Shown in pieces: positions 41,221 to 50,325 of a stretch of DNA of 64,000 bases. The notes below the pieces were generated by a model that did no database searches, had not been told where the DNA came from, and saw only the letters and a program-made list of their open reading frames with translations. The DNA is from an uncultured Dehalococcoidia bacterium (GTDB lineage: Bacteria > Chloroflexota > Dehalococcoidia > Lucifugimonadales > UBA3495). Position numbers and translations under genes: made by a program. The DNA lies in contig CATOSP010000001.1 in the NCBI GenBank assembly GCA_951812625.1, positions 388,065-452,064 on the forward strand, given 5' to 3'. Within the stretch, counting starts at the first letter, position 1; every line of letters starts with the position of its first letter.

Positions 41221-42111
41221 CTACCTGCTCCGAGGCGCAAGCAGTTCGTCCTCGGGGATGGTGCGGGCGCTGATGCCGACCATTGCTTCGCCCAAGTCCT
41301 TGGAGACTTCGGCGAGAATCTTGGGGTCGTTGTAGTGGGTTACGGACTGGACGATGGCATGGGCGCGGCTGGCCGGGTCTCCGGACTTGAAGATGCCGGA
41401 ACCGACGAATACGCCGTCTGCGCCAAGCTGCATCATCAAGGAGGCGTCGGCCGGGGTGGCCACGCCACCGGCAGCGAAGTTGACCACGGGAAGGCGACCC
41501 TGTTCGCGGGTCTGGACCAGCAGGTCAAGGCTGACGCCGAGGTTCCGGGCTTCCACGACCAACTCATCGTCAGGCATGTTCTGGAGCTTGCGGATGCTGT
41601 CCTGGACTGAGCGCATGTGGCGGACAGCCTCCACCACGTCGCCGGTGCCTGCCTCACCCTTGGTGCGGATCATGGCCGCGCCCTCGGAGATGCGGCGTAG
41701 GGCCTCGCCAAGGTCACGGCAGCCGCAAACGAAGGGGACGGTAAAATCGTGCTTCCAGACATGGTGCGTTTCGTCGGCAGGGGTGAGCACTTCCGATTCG
41801 TCGACGTAATCGACGCCCAAGGCCTCCAGCACCTGCGCCTCGACGAAGTGACCGATGCGGCACTTGGCCATCACGGGGATGCTGACGGTATCCATAATGG
41901 CGCAGATGACGCTGGGGTCGGTCATCCGAGCGACGCCGCCGTCGGCCCGGATGTCGGCGGGTACCCGCTCCAGGGCCATGACCGCGACTGCGCCGTTCTC
42001 CTCGGCAATCTTGGCCTGCTCCGGGTTCACCACATCCATAATGACGCCGCCCTTGAGCATTTGGGCGTGTCCGGACTTGACTGCAAAGGTACCCGTCAAT
42101 ACGTCGACCAT
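41221..42111 (-). CDS. pdxS: Pyridoxal 5'-phosphate synthase subunit PdxS
   Basis: The 296-residue synthase barrel is highly conserved: [38 protein letters not shown], the catalytic lysine region [30 protein letters not shown], and [17 protein letters not shown] with the second lysine. It makes PLP from ribose 5-phosphate, glyceraldehyde 3-phosphate and ammonia. ATG 42111 is set by GGAGG eight bases upstream; GTG 42117 is too close. It is first in the operon, followed by pdxT. A 15-base palindrome lies about 145 bases before the start. Confidence 0.97.
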   Translation of the reverse strand: MVDVLTGTFAVKSGHAQMLKGGVIMDVVNPEQAKIAEENGAVAVMALERVPADIRADGGVARMTDPSVICAIMDTVSIPVMAKCRIGHFVEAQVLEALGVDYVDESEVLTPADETHHVWKHDFTVPFVCGCRDLGEALRRISEGAAMIRTKGEAGTGDVVEAVRHMRSVQDSIRKLQNMPDDELVVEARNLGVSLDLLVQTREQGRLPVVNFAAGGVATPADASLMMQLGADGVFVGSGIFKSGDPASRAHAIVQSVTHYNDPKILAEVSKDLGEAMVGISARTIPEDELLAPRSR

Positions 42112-42253
42112 GTTCACTTCCTCCGCGTGGACATCTCGGGCGCTGTGCGCGATGGGCTCCCGTTGCCGCTATCGCGGGTTGAGCCACCGCTACCAAGTCC
42201 CTGCCGGTCGGCGCAATTGGGGATGTTCTGGCCGACACAGGGCCGGGAGATTG

Positions 42254-42268
42254 GGCGTATTATACGCC
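42254..42268. promoter_or_regulatory. Palindrome upstream of pdxS
   Basis: GGCGTATTATACGCC is a perfect six-base inverted repeat with three central bases. It is in the 310-base gap between pdxS and the divergent gene at 42422, where nothing else is recognised, and could be an operator for either side. Confidence 0.4.
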
Positions 42269-42421
42269 GCAGTATCTCAGGTTATCAATGTGAAGGACTC
42301 CCAGGGTTGAGCCCGGTTCCGGGACACTGTCCAAAGCCAGGGATTTGCGGAGAGGCCGATAACCCTGTGATACAATTTTTCGAGTCGTCATGGGCATCAT
42401 GGTAAAAACGATCCTACCCCG

Positions 42422-42862
42422 GTGGCTGATAGCAGGAGATCGCCTCGCGGCGGTCCGGCCCCGCTAGGCGTGCGTAACTGGACCCGGTCCGTGCCGGGGG
42501 TCGGAACGTGGGGCCGTGGTGGTCGCCCTGATCTCCCCTGCTCTTTCCTGCGGCTGCTCCCCGTCATGCTGGTAACCCTGGCCGGGGTATTGGCCGTGGG
42601 CTGTTGGGAGCTGGACGACTATTCCACCGTTAAGACCGACTGGAAGAGCGGGCGTGTGGTGGACGTGGTAGAGCGCAACCGGGATGAGGTGGAGTGGTTG
42701 AGCATCCGCACCGTGGAGGGGGAGGTGTGGAGGTTCACCAGCGAGGGGCCGCTGCCCTTCCTCCCGGCCCACTTCCGGCAGCACCAGGTACTGGGGCAAA
42801 CGGTGAAGATTTTCTACATCACCAAGGGCGAGATCCTGGTGGCCATTCACGCTACAGATTAA
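42422..42862 (+). CDS. Probable lipoprotein, unknown function; start uncertain
   Basis: The frame encodes up to 146 residues from a GTG at 42422. A signal-like stretch FLRLLPVMLVTLAGVLAVGC has a lipobox-like AVGC near residue 61, so the real start is probably downstream of 42422 but before the ATG at 42566, which would leave no basic residues. The mature part (about 85 residues) is a small beta-rich domain: GRVVDVVERNRDEVEWLSIR, VWRFTSEGPLPFLPAHFRQH, VKIFYITKGEILVAIHATD. No ribosome site is clear. Not recognised. Confidence 0.55.
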   Translation: MADSRRSPRGGPAPLGVRNWTRSVPGVGTWGRGGRPDLPCSFLRLLPVMLVTLAGVLAVGCWELDDYSTVKTDWKSGRVVDVVERNRDEVEWLSIRTVEGEVWRFTSEGPLPFLPAHFRQHQVLGQTVKIFYITKGEILVAIHATD

Positions 42863-42894
42863 GGGGCGGGTTGAGACAACACGCAGAAAAGAAG

Positions 42895-43761
42895 TCAGTC
42901 ACTAAACGTTGACTCGATCTGTTTGTGGACTTTGGCGAACTCCTGAATGAGTTTTTCGGCTTGTTTCATATCTTCTGCAATCCTAGCTACTGCATCCTGT
43001 GCATCCTGACTTTCTGGTTGGGCCGTTTCGGCCTGTCCTATATGTCTTATTGTGTCAGTGGTCATTTTCCTAGCCTCTCGCCCGGCTCTGGACAGGTTCG
43101 GACTTTCTTGTCGTGTCATCAGATCGACTCTGTCCATCTTCCATTCGGCTTCAGAGTAGGCCTTGATAGCGTTCCGTTCCCGGTTGCCGGCGATTTTGGC
43201 TCCTATAGCTCCCTGTATGGGAAGTGATATCAGAGCAATAGGCCCAAGGGCTATTCGTCCGACAGTCATTCCACCCATACCCAAAGTAGCGGCTCGGCCA
43301 ATCCAAGCGGCGGTAGCAGCTCCGGCGGCCGCTCCAGATAGCGACGAAATCGCTACTCCAGTTCCGGCAGTACCTAATGCACCTACGAGTGTCCAGACTG
43401 CCGCAGGTGCACCAATAGCGGTTCCGAATCCAGGGAGAGAGCCTACTATGCTTTTCATTACTTCGGGGCTATTGGGGTCGGATTCGACCGCTTCGTGGGG
43501 CTGATACCAACCGTACCTGGTGTTCCCAGAATCATCGACCGTCAAGGCTCCGATCCTGATCAATGTATCTTTCGCTGATATGTATTGGTCGCTTAGTTGG
43601 TCAATGGCATCACACGCCCACCGATCCAATTCGTTGAAATTTTCTACGGTTTGTTGGTGCTGAGCTTGGCGAGCTATGTAGCGAGTTTCAGCCTCCTTAT
43701 GCTTCGTAGTTACGGAGAGTCCCATGGTAAGCGCGGCGCCTGCATCTCTCAAAAACCCCAT
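42895..43761 (-). CDS. Protein with glycine/alanine-rich hydrophobic core, unknown
   Basis: The 288-residue product is not recognised. An N-terminal charged helical part (residues 20-75) is followed by a long Gly/Ala-rich hydrophobic centre at about 105-205 (PGFGTAIGAPAAVWTLVGAL, SLSGAAAGAATAAWIG, GMGGMTVGRIALGPIALISL), then a charged coiled-coil tail. Such glycine-zipper cores occur in membrane-inserting proteins and in some toxins or their carriers. AGGAG stands about ten bases before the ATG. Base composition is lower in GC than around it. No immunity or secretion gene is adjacent. Confidence 0.65.
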   Translation of the reverse strand: MGFLRDAGAALTMGLSVTTKHKEAETRYIARQAQHQQTVENFNELDRWACDAIDQLSDQYISAKDTLIRIGALTVDDSGNTRYGWYQPHEAVESDPNSPEVMKSIVGSLPGFGTAIGAPAAVWTLVGALGTAGTGVAISSLSGAAAGAATAAWIGRAATLGMGGMTVGRIALGPIALISLPIQGAIGAKIAGNRERNAIKAYSEAEWKMDRVDLMTRQESPNLSRAGREARKMTTDTIRHIGQAETAQPESQDAQDAVARIAEDMKQAEKLIQEFAKVHKQIESTFSD

Positions 43762-43847
43762 TGTGGTTGTCTCCTGAAGTGTTGGATGCTCAGGAACTAT
43801 AGCATAGACTTCGGCCGCTACCCGGGCTAACGGTTTCTTTACCGCCG

Positions 43848-44762
43848 TTAGCTTTCAACTACCTCAAGCAGCGCCGCCTCAAGCTCTTCTTCAGTGGTGA
43901 ACTGCTCGAACTTGGCGTGTACGCGCCCTTCCCTGTCTATAACGAAGGTCCACGGTTCCGAAGGCAGGTCCCACTCTTCCACGGCGGGTACGTAACCGCC
44001 GGTGGGCGGACGGCCTCCCTTGATGAGATGCGGGTCCTTGAAGACCTCCACATGGATATAGTGCGCCCGGTCGGGGTGCCGGTCCTTGATGCGAGACACG
44101 ATCTCCAACTGGGGGCCGCAGGTGGCGGAGACGCAGAACCTGGGAGTGGAGAAGGCGACCAAGACTGGCTTGTCCTGCTCCAGTGCTTCGTGAAGGGACA
44201 CCTGGTACAGATCCAGGTCCGGGGTGAAGGCGCTGGTGATGGCGGCTATGTCGTCGGTGTCGGCCACTGTGGCGGTGACGCTCCGGGGCGCGGGGGCGCC
44301 GATGGCCGGGGATTCCGCCCTTTCCTTGACCTCAACCGCGCCGCTGGCCGTGACGGGTTGTCCGTCGTCGCCGGTTATGGTGGCCTCTATCTCCCAGAAC
44401 CCCACCTCATCGAAACTTAGTGTCGTGGTGAAGACTCCCTGCTCCCCCATGGGCCATTTTCTGAAGGCGGCCACGGCGGAATCCCTCTCCTCGCCGGGTC
44501 CTTCGCCCGGAGGCAGAAGCAGTGCCCGAACGCTGGCTTGTTCCCGGCGAACGGGCATTCCGTTCAGGTCCACCAGCCCGAAGGCGATGCGGTTCTCACC
44601 CAGCCCCAGGTCGCGGGTGATGACCACTGCGTTGACCGCGGGGATTGGAGGCGGCTCGGGCGGGCTGGCCGAGCCTCCACACACAGCCGTACCAACCGAT
44701 GCTGTAAGACATAGCAGGAGACTGATGCCCGCCAGCAGGCGCCGCCGGAGGCTGTTAATCAT
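43848..44762 (-). CDS. Exported thioredoxin-fold protein with N-terminal beta domain
   Basis: The 304-residue protein has a signal peptide (MINSLRRRLLAGISLLLCLT), a beta-sandwich domain at about 45-150 (NRIAFGLVDLNGMPVRRE, TTTLSFDEVGFWEIEATITG), then a thioredoxin-like domain from 180: VSLHEALEQDKPVLVAFSTP followed by RFCVSATCGPQLEIV. The C-x4-C spacing is not the standard CxxC, so redox activity is uncertain. SEPWTFVIDREGRVHAKFEQ is the usual cis-proline region. It starts 25 bases after the MmgE/PrpD stop, on the same strand. Confidence 0.75.
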   Translation of the reverse strand: MINSLRRRLLAGISLLLCLTASVGTAVCGGSASPPEPPPIPAVNAVVITRDLGLGENRIAFGLVDLNGMPVRREQASVRALLLPPGEGPGEERDSAVAAFRKWPMGEQGVFTTTLSFDEVGFWEIEATITGDDGQPVTASGAVEVKERAESPAIGAPAPRSVTATVADTDDIAAITSAFTPDLDLYQVSLHEALEQDKPVLVAFSTPRFCVSATCGPQLEIVSRIKDRHPDRAHYIHVEVFKDPHLIKGGRPPTGGYVPAVEEWDLPSEPWTFVIDREGRVHAKFEQFTTEEELEAALLEVVES

Positions 44763-44786
44763 CGGGCGCCAACCATCACCAATCAG

Positions 44787-46190
44787 CTACCGCCGCACGC
44801 ATAACTGGACCAACTGTGAGACGTCCGGGAATATCTCCAGAATCGAGACGGTATCGACCAGGGCGCTCAGGCGATCGGCGGGCCAGGACATGTCCGTGAA
44901 CAGGGCGCTTATACGGCGGACTTCGGTTGCCAGGTCCCACTTGAGTTCATCGCCGTGGTACTCGCCCTGGTAGGTGCTGCCCCCTGCAACTTCAATGGTG
45001 ATGCGGGGCGAGAAGGCAGGGCGGTCCCTGTGTCCGACCACGCGTACCCGTTTCATCAGGTCCAATACGTCACTGGATTCCCGGGGTGCAGCAATGCCAG
45101 GGTCCAGCCGGGGTTTGAGCGGCGGGTAGCGGCCGTTGATGCAGGTATAGGCAGCGAAGTAGTGTGTACTGCCGATGCCGGGGGAGGTGCGCTGGGGGTT
45201 GGGGAACTCCGGGGAGGGATAGAGGGTCTCCAGCCAGTTCATGTCGATGGTGATACTCTGTACGGCATCCGGGGCTATCTCGTGACTGGAACGAATCTGG
45301 GTCATCAGGTCGATGACCGGGCAGTTATATCCGGCGGTCTGGTAAATCTTGGGGGTTACGTGCATCACCTCCCAACGGGAACCGAGGTCCCCGGTGACGT
45401 CGGACATATCGGTCTCGTTGGGTCCCAGGAAGGCGTAGGTAAGCTGACCGCGGTTGTTTCCCGTGAAGGCGGTGTAAAAGCCGGCGTTGCCCTCCAGGGC
45501 CGTCTCCGAGCCCCGGACGTTCTCCCGCGCCAGCAGCGCGGCCATGATGCCGTTGCGGGTGGCGTTGGGTTCATGGAAGAGCATCTCCTGGCCACCGGAG
45601 CTTGCTCCCTCTGTGGTGCCCCCGGTAAAGGTGCAGGCCAGAGCAATGGCGGTGACCATCTGGTCTTCGGTCAGTCCCAGGAGTTTGCCAGTGGTCACAG
45701 CCGCACCCAGTGTGCCGTAGACCGGGCTGGAGCGGAAACCACGGGCCTGGGTGGAAGGGATGAAGTCGCCCGCGATCCTGGCCTCGACTTCGTAGCCTGC
45801 CACCAGGGCAGTGAGAAAGTCGCTGCCGCTGTGCCCGCCCAGCTCTGCGCTGGCCAGCCCGGCCGGGATGTTGCATGGGCCGGGGTGGATCAGCATCCGG
45901 TAGGAGTCCGACTGGTTGGTGGCGTGCATCAGCTTGCTGTTGGCAAAGGCTGCGCCGCAGCGGGTGACCCGTGCGCCGTCCACCAGGATGGTCGCCCCGG
46001 TGGACAGGCTCTCTTCAGCCTTGGCCAGTTCCACCGACGCCTTGCCGTGTGCGGTGTCCGCGCCCACGATGGCGGTGACCATTGCATGGAGGACCGAGGC
46101 CTTTATCTTGTCCACGACCTCCGGGGGCAGTGCGTCGAATTCAAGGGCGGTGACGAACCTGGCGAAGGTCCGGCTGAGCGAGTCAGGCAT
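44787..46190 (-). CDS. MmgE/PrpD family protein
   Basis: The 467-residue protein starts MPDSLSRTFARFVTALEFDA. Seen: MHATNQSDSYRMLIHPGPCN (histidine of the active site), SGSDFLTALVAGYEVEARI, AAVTTGKLLGLTEDQMVTAI, and SITIDMNWLETLYPSPEF. The fold is that of 2-methylcitrate dehydratase and iminodisuccinate epimerase; which activity applies here is open because no other methylcitrate-cycle gene is nearby. GGAGG six bases before the ATG. It is probably co-transcribed with the thioredoxin-fold gene downstream. Confidence 0.88.
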   Translation of the reverse strand: MPDSLSRTFARFVTALEFDALPPEVVDKIKASVLHAMVTAIVGADTAHGKASVELAKAEESLSTGATILVDGARVTRCGAAFANSKLMHATNQSDSYRMLIHPGPCNIPAGLASAELGGHSGSDFLTALVAGYEVEARIAGDFIPSTQARGFRSSPVYGTLGAAVTTGKLLGLTEDQMVTAIALACTFTGGTTEGASSGGQEMLFHEPNATRNGIMAALLARENVRGSETALEGNAGFYTAFTGNNRGQLTYAFLGPNETDMSDVTGDLGSRWEVMHVTPKIYQTAGYNCPVIDLMTQIRSSHEIAPDAVQSITIDMNWLETLYPSPEFPNPQRTSPGIGSTHYFAAYTCINGRYPPLKPRLDPGIAAPRESSDVLDLMKRVRVVGHRDRPAFSPRITIEVAGGSTYQGEYHGDELKWDLATEVRRISALFTDMSWPADRLSALVDTVSILEIFPDVSQLVQLCVRR

Positions 46191-46233
46191 CTGGTTCCTC
46201 CGTGAAGGTTGCCGGGGAAGTCAAGAGTGGTAT

Positions 46234-47016
46234 TCAGCGCAATATGTCGCGCCCATTCCCGACAAAGGCATATGCAACGTTGCGGTGAGCTGCGTCAGCT
46301 TCGAAATGGGCCGTGGCAGCCTCACCCACCACGGCGGGACTCACCTCCCGCCCCAGCGCTCTGCTCAGGAGCGCGGCCTTGTCAATGGCACGGCCGATAT
46401 CGTCGGTGCCTACGGTGTAGGACACCTCGACAGCGTACATCACTGCCGCTCCATGTGAATCCGTGCCTTCGAGGAGAAAGTCAGCCGTCCCGGCCCGGCT
46501 GAACTCGTCCTCTGACATGGCACCTGCGTGCCTGTGATAGCCGATGTAATGCTGCAATTCCCCATCGGGGTATACGCGGAGGAGGCGCCCGCCGCACAGC
46601 CGCCGGAAGATAGCCCTGGCCCGGCGCTCGACCGCCAACTCAGTCTGCCAACCCTTCATCACGCCCATATCGCGTTGCAGGGCGCCCATATCGCGTTGCA
46701 GGGCGCTTACATCACGTTGCATAACGCCCATGTCGTGTTTCAGGGCGCCCATATCGCGTTGCAGGGCGCTTACATCACGTTGCAAAGCGCCCATGTCGCG
46801 TTGCAGGGCGCTTACATCACGTTGCATAACGCCCATGTCGTGTTTCAGGGCGCTTACATCACGTTGCATAACGCCCATGTCGCGTTGCAGCGTAGATATG
46901 TCGGCCTTCAAATCGGCCTGACCATGAGCGATCTTTTCTACATCGCTGGCGACCCTTTCCACAATACGCTCTATGCGCTCAATCCGGTCGCTGTCAGAGT
47001 CTTGCGGGGTGGTCAT
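46234..47016 (-). CDS. Coiled-coil protein with C-terminal PD-(D/E)XK-like domain (DUF3782-like)
   Basis: The 260-residue protein has a charged start (DSDRIERIERIVERVASDVE), then about a dozen seven-residue repeats alternating MGVMQRD, VSALQRD, MGALQRD and MGALKHD at residues 45-120, which form a continuous heptad coiled coil, and a globular C-terminal half. There RAIFRRLCGGRLLRVYPDG, TADFLLEG (aspartate) and VMYAVEVSYTV (glutamate) look like the D...E-x-S/K of restriction-type folds seen in DUF3782 proteins. The repeat is nearly perfect at the DNA level, so length may vary between strains. Start at 47016 is inferred. Confidence 0.75.
   Translation of the reverse strand: MTTPQDSDSDRIERIERIVERVASDVEKIAHGQADLKADISTLQRDMGVMQRDVSALKHDMGVMQRDVSALQRDMGALQRDVSALQRDMGALKHDMGVMQRDVSALQRDMGALQRDMGVMKGWQTELAVERRARAIFRRLCGGRLLRVYPDGELQHYIGYHRHAGAMSEDEFSRAGTADFLLEGTDSHGAAVMYAVEVSYTVGTDDIGRAIDKAALLSRALGREVSPAVVGEAATAHFEADAAHRNVAYAFVGNGRDILR
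46661..46892. repeat. 21-bp tandem repeats within the coiled-coil gene
   Basis: About eleven units of the form CGCCCATATCGCGTTGCAGG or CGCTTACATCACGTTGCA occur in tandem. Each unit equals one heptad. Confidence 0.9.
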
Positions 47017-47184
47017 CGTGGTTACGCCTGCCCGGTAGTGATGTGCCGGTCCCGGCACACGCCGGATTTCCTATGCATTGACCTTACAATTGCACCAGTA
47101 TTCCGTCAATGGGCGGCGCCGCTTCAGGCAATGGCCACGATGCCACGCCAGGCTGGAGGCCGTTAACTGCGCACTGGCGACGGC

Positions 47185-47796
47185 TCAGACCAAGTCTCGG
47201 AGGTAGCGGTGCAGCACGACCTTGATGCAGACCAGCAGGATGATTGCGCCTATGATGACAGCAGTGGTGACCGGGTCCCACTCCCTGTAGGCAGTGCCCA
47301 ATACGGTGCCCGCTGCCGGAGGGTGCTCGGTGTCGGTGAGCGACATCATCAGGATCAGGATTCCCACCGAGGCGGCCAACGGCAGGTCACGCAACAGACC
47401 GACGCTTTCAATGACGGTCATGCCTTCTTCAATGATGGTGATGTTTTCGAGGAAGGAGATTCCGTCGGAGGAGAAGAGCAGCAGGGATAACGCGGAACCC
47501 ACTCCCAACGCCAGCATGTGTCCCCCGACCAGCGCCCGCGTTGTGGCGGCGCGGCTGGAGGGGTGCATGAACATGATGATTACGCTGGAAGCCAGCCCAG
47601 CCGCCAGGGCTGCGTCGGAAAGGGAGTCGGTCAGCAGCAGCACGGCCAGTATTGCGACAGTCGCCAACCCTGCCTGGGCAAGATAGCGCCTGCGGGAGCG
47701 GGAGAATTCCGGGTCGAGCAGGTGGTCCTGCGGAGGCAAGTGGAGACCGGTTGCCAACCGGTGGGTAACGTGCCGCATTTGCTCCGGGAGACGCAT
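47185..47796 (-). CDS. HPP family membrane protein
   Basis: The 203-residue product has four membrane helices: 42-56 (AGLATVAILAVLLL), 64-78, 90-106 and 168-190, with the namesake motif TEHPPAAGTVLG at about 157-168. HPP proteins include nitrite transporters in cyanobacteria and chloroplasts; others are of unknown role. Start could be 47796 or the ATG at 47778. No CBS domain is fused. It is upstream of the coiled-coil protein on the same strand, with about 170 bases between. Confidence 0.85.
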   Translation of the reverse strand: MRLPEQMRHVTHRLATGLHLPPQDHLLDPEFSRSRRRYLAQAGLATVAILAVLLLTDSLSDAALAAGLASSVIIMFMHPSSRAATTRALVGGHMLALGVGSALSLLLFSSDGISFLENITIIEEGMTVIESVGLLRDLPLAASVGILILMMSLTDTEHPPAAGTVLGTAYREWDPVTTAVIIGAIILLVCIKVVLHRYLRDLV

Positions 47797-47934
47797 CAGT
47801 CCCCGGCGCTCCCCATCAGATGAAAGCTCAGGACACGGGTACGGCCCCGATGCTCCAGGGTGCGGGCGCGCAGAACGCTGGTGGAATCGAATGGGAACAG
47901 GTTATGCGGGAGCATGGGGTCCGGGGCGACGCTC

Positions 47935-48738
47935 CTATTCGCTGTCCAGGCTGCGGGCGAAATCGAGCCAGACCCGGGCGCAGGGTACCGGCAGGATGTG
48001 TTGTACGAAGCCTGAGACGCCGGGGAACACCACGGCCCGCCCGTTGGGGAACAGGTCCGCCGCACCCCGGAAGTCGCCAAGCACCTCCTCACGCAGGCTG
48101 GCCGCGGCCAGCACCAACACCGGGGTCTGAACGTCCTTGAGCAATGGGCGCAGGTCTCCTCCGGGGGCGCTGCGCTGGAACCCGCTGACCACGTGTGCCG
48201 GGGTAGCCGCCATTTGGCCAGCGTACCAGCGGATGTATGCCGGGTCTACGATCTGGGGGTCAAGTCTCCGGGTAATGGTGCTCTCGACCCAGGCCCGCAC
48301 CCCTTCCCGGTCAATCAGTTCCGCGCTCTCCTCGTGGTGCGGGTCCAGGAAACTGGTGGGAGAGGTGCAGACGGTGAGGGACTTCAACCTGTCCTGGTGC
48401 ATGGTCGCAAAGCGCATGGAGATGGAGCCGCCCACCGTCTCGCCGATCAGATGGACTTTCTCCAACTCCAAGGCGTCCATGAAACCAAGCAGGTCGTTAG
48501 CGAAGTTGTCCAGGGACCATGGGTAGCCAGGGTCCGGCACGTCGGACTGGCCCATACCCCGCATGTCCAGGCGCACGACCCGGTAGTGGCGGGCCAGGAT
48601 GGGGACCCATCCGAACCACATCTTATGGTTCTTGGCCATGCCGTGGTGCAGGACCACCGTTTCCGGTTCCGTCCAGGGATCGGTGAAGTCGTCAACCTTG
48701 TAGAAAAGCTCTGCGCCGTCCGGCAGTCGGGCTTTCAT
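47935..48738 (-). CDS. Alpha/beta hydrolase-fold protein with altered nucleophile
   Basis: The 267-residue protein has the fold markers VVLHHGMAKNHKMWF, YRVVRLDMRGMGQSDVPDPG, VHLIGETVGGSISMRFA and VLVLAAAS. At the nucleophile elbow G-x-S-x-G the serine is threonine (GETVGG), and near the end the expected GH of the catalytic histidine reads GFVQHI, so the triad looks incomplete. It could be a C-C hydrolase-like relative using other residues, or a non-catalytic binding protein. GGGAG precedes the ATG. It stands alone. Confidence 0.82.
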   Translation of the reverse strand: MKARLPDGAELFYKVDDFTDPWTEPETVVLHHGMAKNHKMWFGWVPILARHYRVVRLDMRGMGQSDVPDPGYPWSLDNFANDLLGFMDALELEKVHLIGETVGGSISMRFATMHQDRLKSLTVCTSPTSFLDPHHEESAELIDREGVRAWVESTITRRLDPQIVDPAYIRWYAGQMAATPAHVVSGFQRSAPGGDLRPLLKDVQTPVLVLAAASLREEVLGDFRGAADLFPNGRAVVFPGVSGFVQHILPVPCARVWLDFARSLDSE

Positions 48739-48867
48739 ATTAATCTCCCTGGCGTTGCAGGATTAAGAGCCCCTCAAGATCAAGTAGCCCATCAAGTGAC
48801 CAGCCGAGGGGCTTTGCACCAAGAATCCATGTTGTTCCAAAAGTGCTATAACGGTTCCGACTGGCCC

Positions 48868-49050
48868 TTATCGGGGTGGGTCCTGCATCTTGCTGGGGTC
48901 GTAAGGCCCATAACTGTATCTCGGTTGCGCGGGGTCCACCCCTGGGGGCGGGGGTGGACCGTCCGCAGATGTCGCCGCAAGGAGCAGGGCCATCGCCAGC
49001 AGGGTGATGAAAACCAAAACGCTGAATCGTCTCCCTGATTTGTCCAGCAT
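48868..49050 (-). CDS. Small exported or anchored peptide
   Basis: The 60-residue product has a basic start (MLDKSGRRFS), one hydrophobic segment VLVFITLLAMALLLAATSA (10-28) and a proline-rich tail with DGPPPPPGVDPAQP and YGPYDPSKM. It may be a signal peptide with a short mature peptide or a small anchored protein. AAGG is very close to the ATG, so the ribosome site is poor. Not recognised. Confidence 0.4.
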   Translation of the reverse strand: MLDKSGRRFSVLVFITLLAMALLLAATSADGPPPPPGVDPAQPRYSYGPYDPSKMQDPPR

Positions 49051-49173
49051 GGCCTTGCAGGTCCCCTATAGCTCGCTAGGCTGGAGTTTATCTGCAATCT
49101 CCCGGTACGGGTAGTCAGAGACCGCAATGTGACACCGGGAAATGCCGTAGTAGATGTCCCCGCCCTTGACAGT

Positions 49174-49235
49174 TCGGGTTGGGCGTCATGCTCGCGTTCT
49201 GGACAGCGGGATTTTTGGTGCGAAGCCCAACCCGA
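49174..49235. repeat. 11-bp inverted repeat in a gene-free stretch
   Basis: TCGGGTTGGGC (49174-49184) and its complement GCCCAACCCGA (49225-49235) are 40 bases apart. The stretch 49051-49305 contains no gene. Confidence 0.5.
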
Positions 49236-49305
49236 GGATGGAAGGGGATGCCCCCTTATTCTTTTGTGGAGGGGAAGGCAGGCGTTCCAGTTTCGGGATT
49301 GGAAC

Positions 49306-50100
49306 CTAGCCCGATAGTCCCTGTTCCACGAATACGGACCTCGCAACCCGCATGGCGGAGCGAGTGGTGAAGAACCCACCGTAGAGCATGATCTGGATGA
49401 ACACTTCCATGATTTCTTCGGGGGTCATCCCGATGCCCAACGCTCCCTGGATCCGGTTGCGCAGTTGCCGGTCGTACTGCCCGAGAACACCCATGGCCGA
49501 AAGAGCGCACATGGCGCGTTCCTTGGGGCTAAGGTGGGGCCGCGTGTTGATTGCGCCCCAGTGGTACTCAACAATCAGCTTATCGAGCTCTTCCTCCGGC
49601 GAGTCCGGCAGGACCGGAAGCGCGGGTACCCCCAGCATCTCATCCCGGACCTTATGCCCAAGCTCGTGCAGTTCCTCGACCGGCCTCTCCGTGTCATAGA
49701 CCAAGGTCGGGGTGAACTCGACTCCCCGTTCTTCAAAGATCTCCCGGGTGATGCGAATGGCGGTCTCCACTTCAGGGACCCCCACGTAGAAGGTCAGTTG
49801 GATGAAGACCTCCACCACCTGGTCAGGCGTCAGCCCGAGGTTGAGACCGCGCTCTATGTGGCGGCGCAACAGCGGAAGCTGCCCCAAGGCCATCAGGGAT
49901 GAGATAGTACAGATTGCCCGCTGCTCCGGAGGCAATGTGGGGCGAGTCCAGATGGAACCGAAAAGGCACTCGTCTATTATCCGACGCAGGTCCGGGGCAA
50001 ATTGGTCGATACCCGGCACTGTGAAATGGGTGGGATCGCCGGCGGCCATCAGGCGGCGCATCTCGTTGCCTCGCTCGAATCTATCATTGAGGGTGGTCAA
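49306..50100 (-). CDS. Carboxymuconolactone decarboxylase family protein, two domains; TTG start
   Basis: The 264-residue protein has tandem CMD domains. The first has LPPEQRAICTISSLMALGQL, RGLNLGLTPDQVVEVFIQL; the second LSPKERAMCALSAMGVLGQY, GALGIGMTPEEIMEVFIQI. The paired C-x-x-H of peroxidase-like members is absent (C-T-I-S-S and C-A-L-S-A), so it is more like the decarboxylase or unknown-function branch. TTG at 50100 is supported by GGAGG seven bases upstream. A family A repeat lies 41 bases before the start. Confidence 0.85.
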   Translation of the reverse strand: MTTLNDRFERGNEMRRLMAAGDPTHFTVPGIDQFAPDLRRIIDECLFGSIWTRPTLPPEQRAICTISSLMALGQLPLLRRHIERGLNLGLTPDQVVEVFIQLTFYVGVPEVETAIRITREIFEERGVEFTPTLVYDTERPVEELHELGHKVRDEMLGVPALPVLPDSPEEELDKLIVEYHWGAINTRPHLSPKERAMCALSAMGVLGQYDRQLRNRIQGALGIGMTPEEIMEVFIQIMLYGGFFTTRSAMRVARSVFVEQGLSG

Positions 50101-50140
50101 GGTACTTCCTCCTGGCTTTGAACTGATGAGGACCGTTACA

Positions 50141-50210
50141 TTGAGAATGCCGCCCCATGCCCGAGAACGCCGCCCCATGCCCGGTGCGGGGCCGGTACGG
50201 CCGCAAAGGA
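50141..50210 (-). repeat. Family A repeat, copy A7
   Basis: On the minus strand it shows GGCCCCGCACCGGGCATGGG, GCGGCGTTCTCGGGC, then a second partial ATGGGGCGGCATTCTCA end. It precedes the CMD gene. Confidence 0.7.
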
Positions 50211-50325
50211 CCCGGACTGCAGCGGAAACCGTGCCCAAGATTATACTATGAGCAGGGCGCTATTGGGATTGGGAGCCTGAAAAACACGGGCCACCGCCAC
50301 AGGGGAGATTGGAGATGTGTTGAAG

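Noticed and set aside
42422-42565. N-terminal 48 residues of the lipoprotein frame taken as coding
   Set aside because: No ribosome site and no signal-peptide logic; kept in the feature only because the true start could not be fixed.
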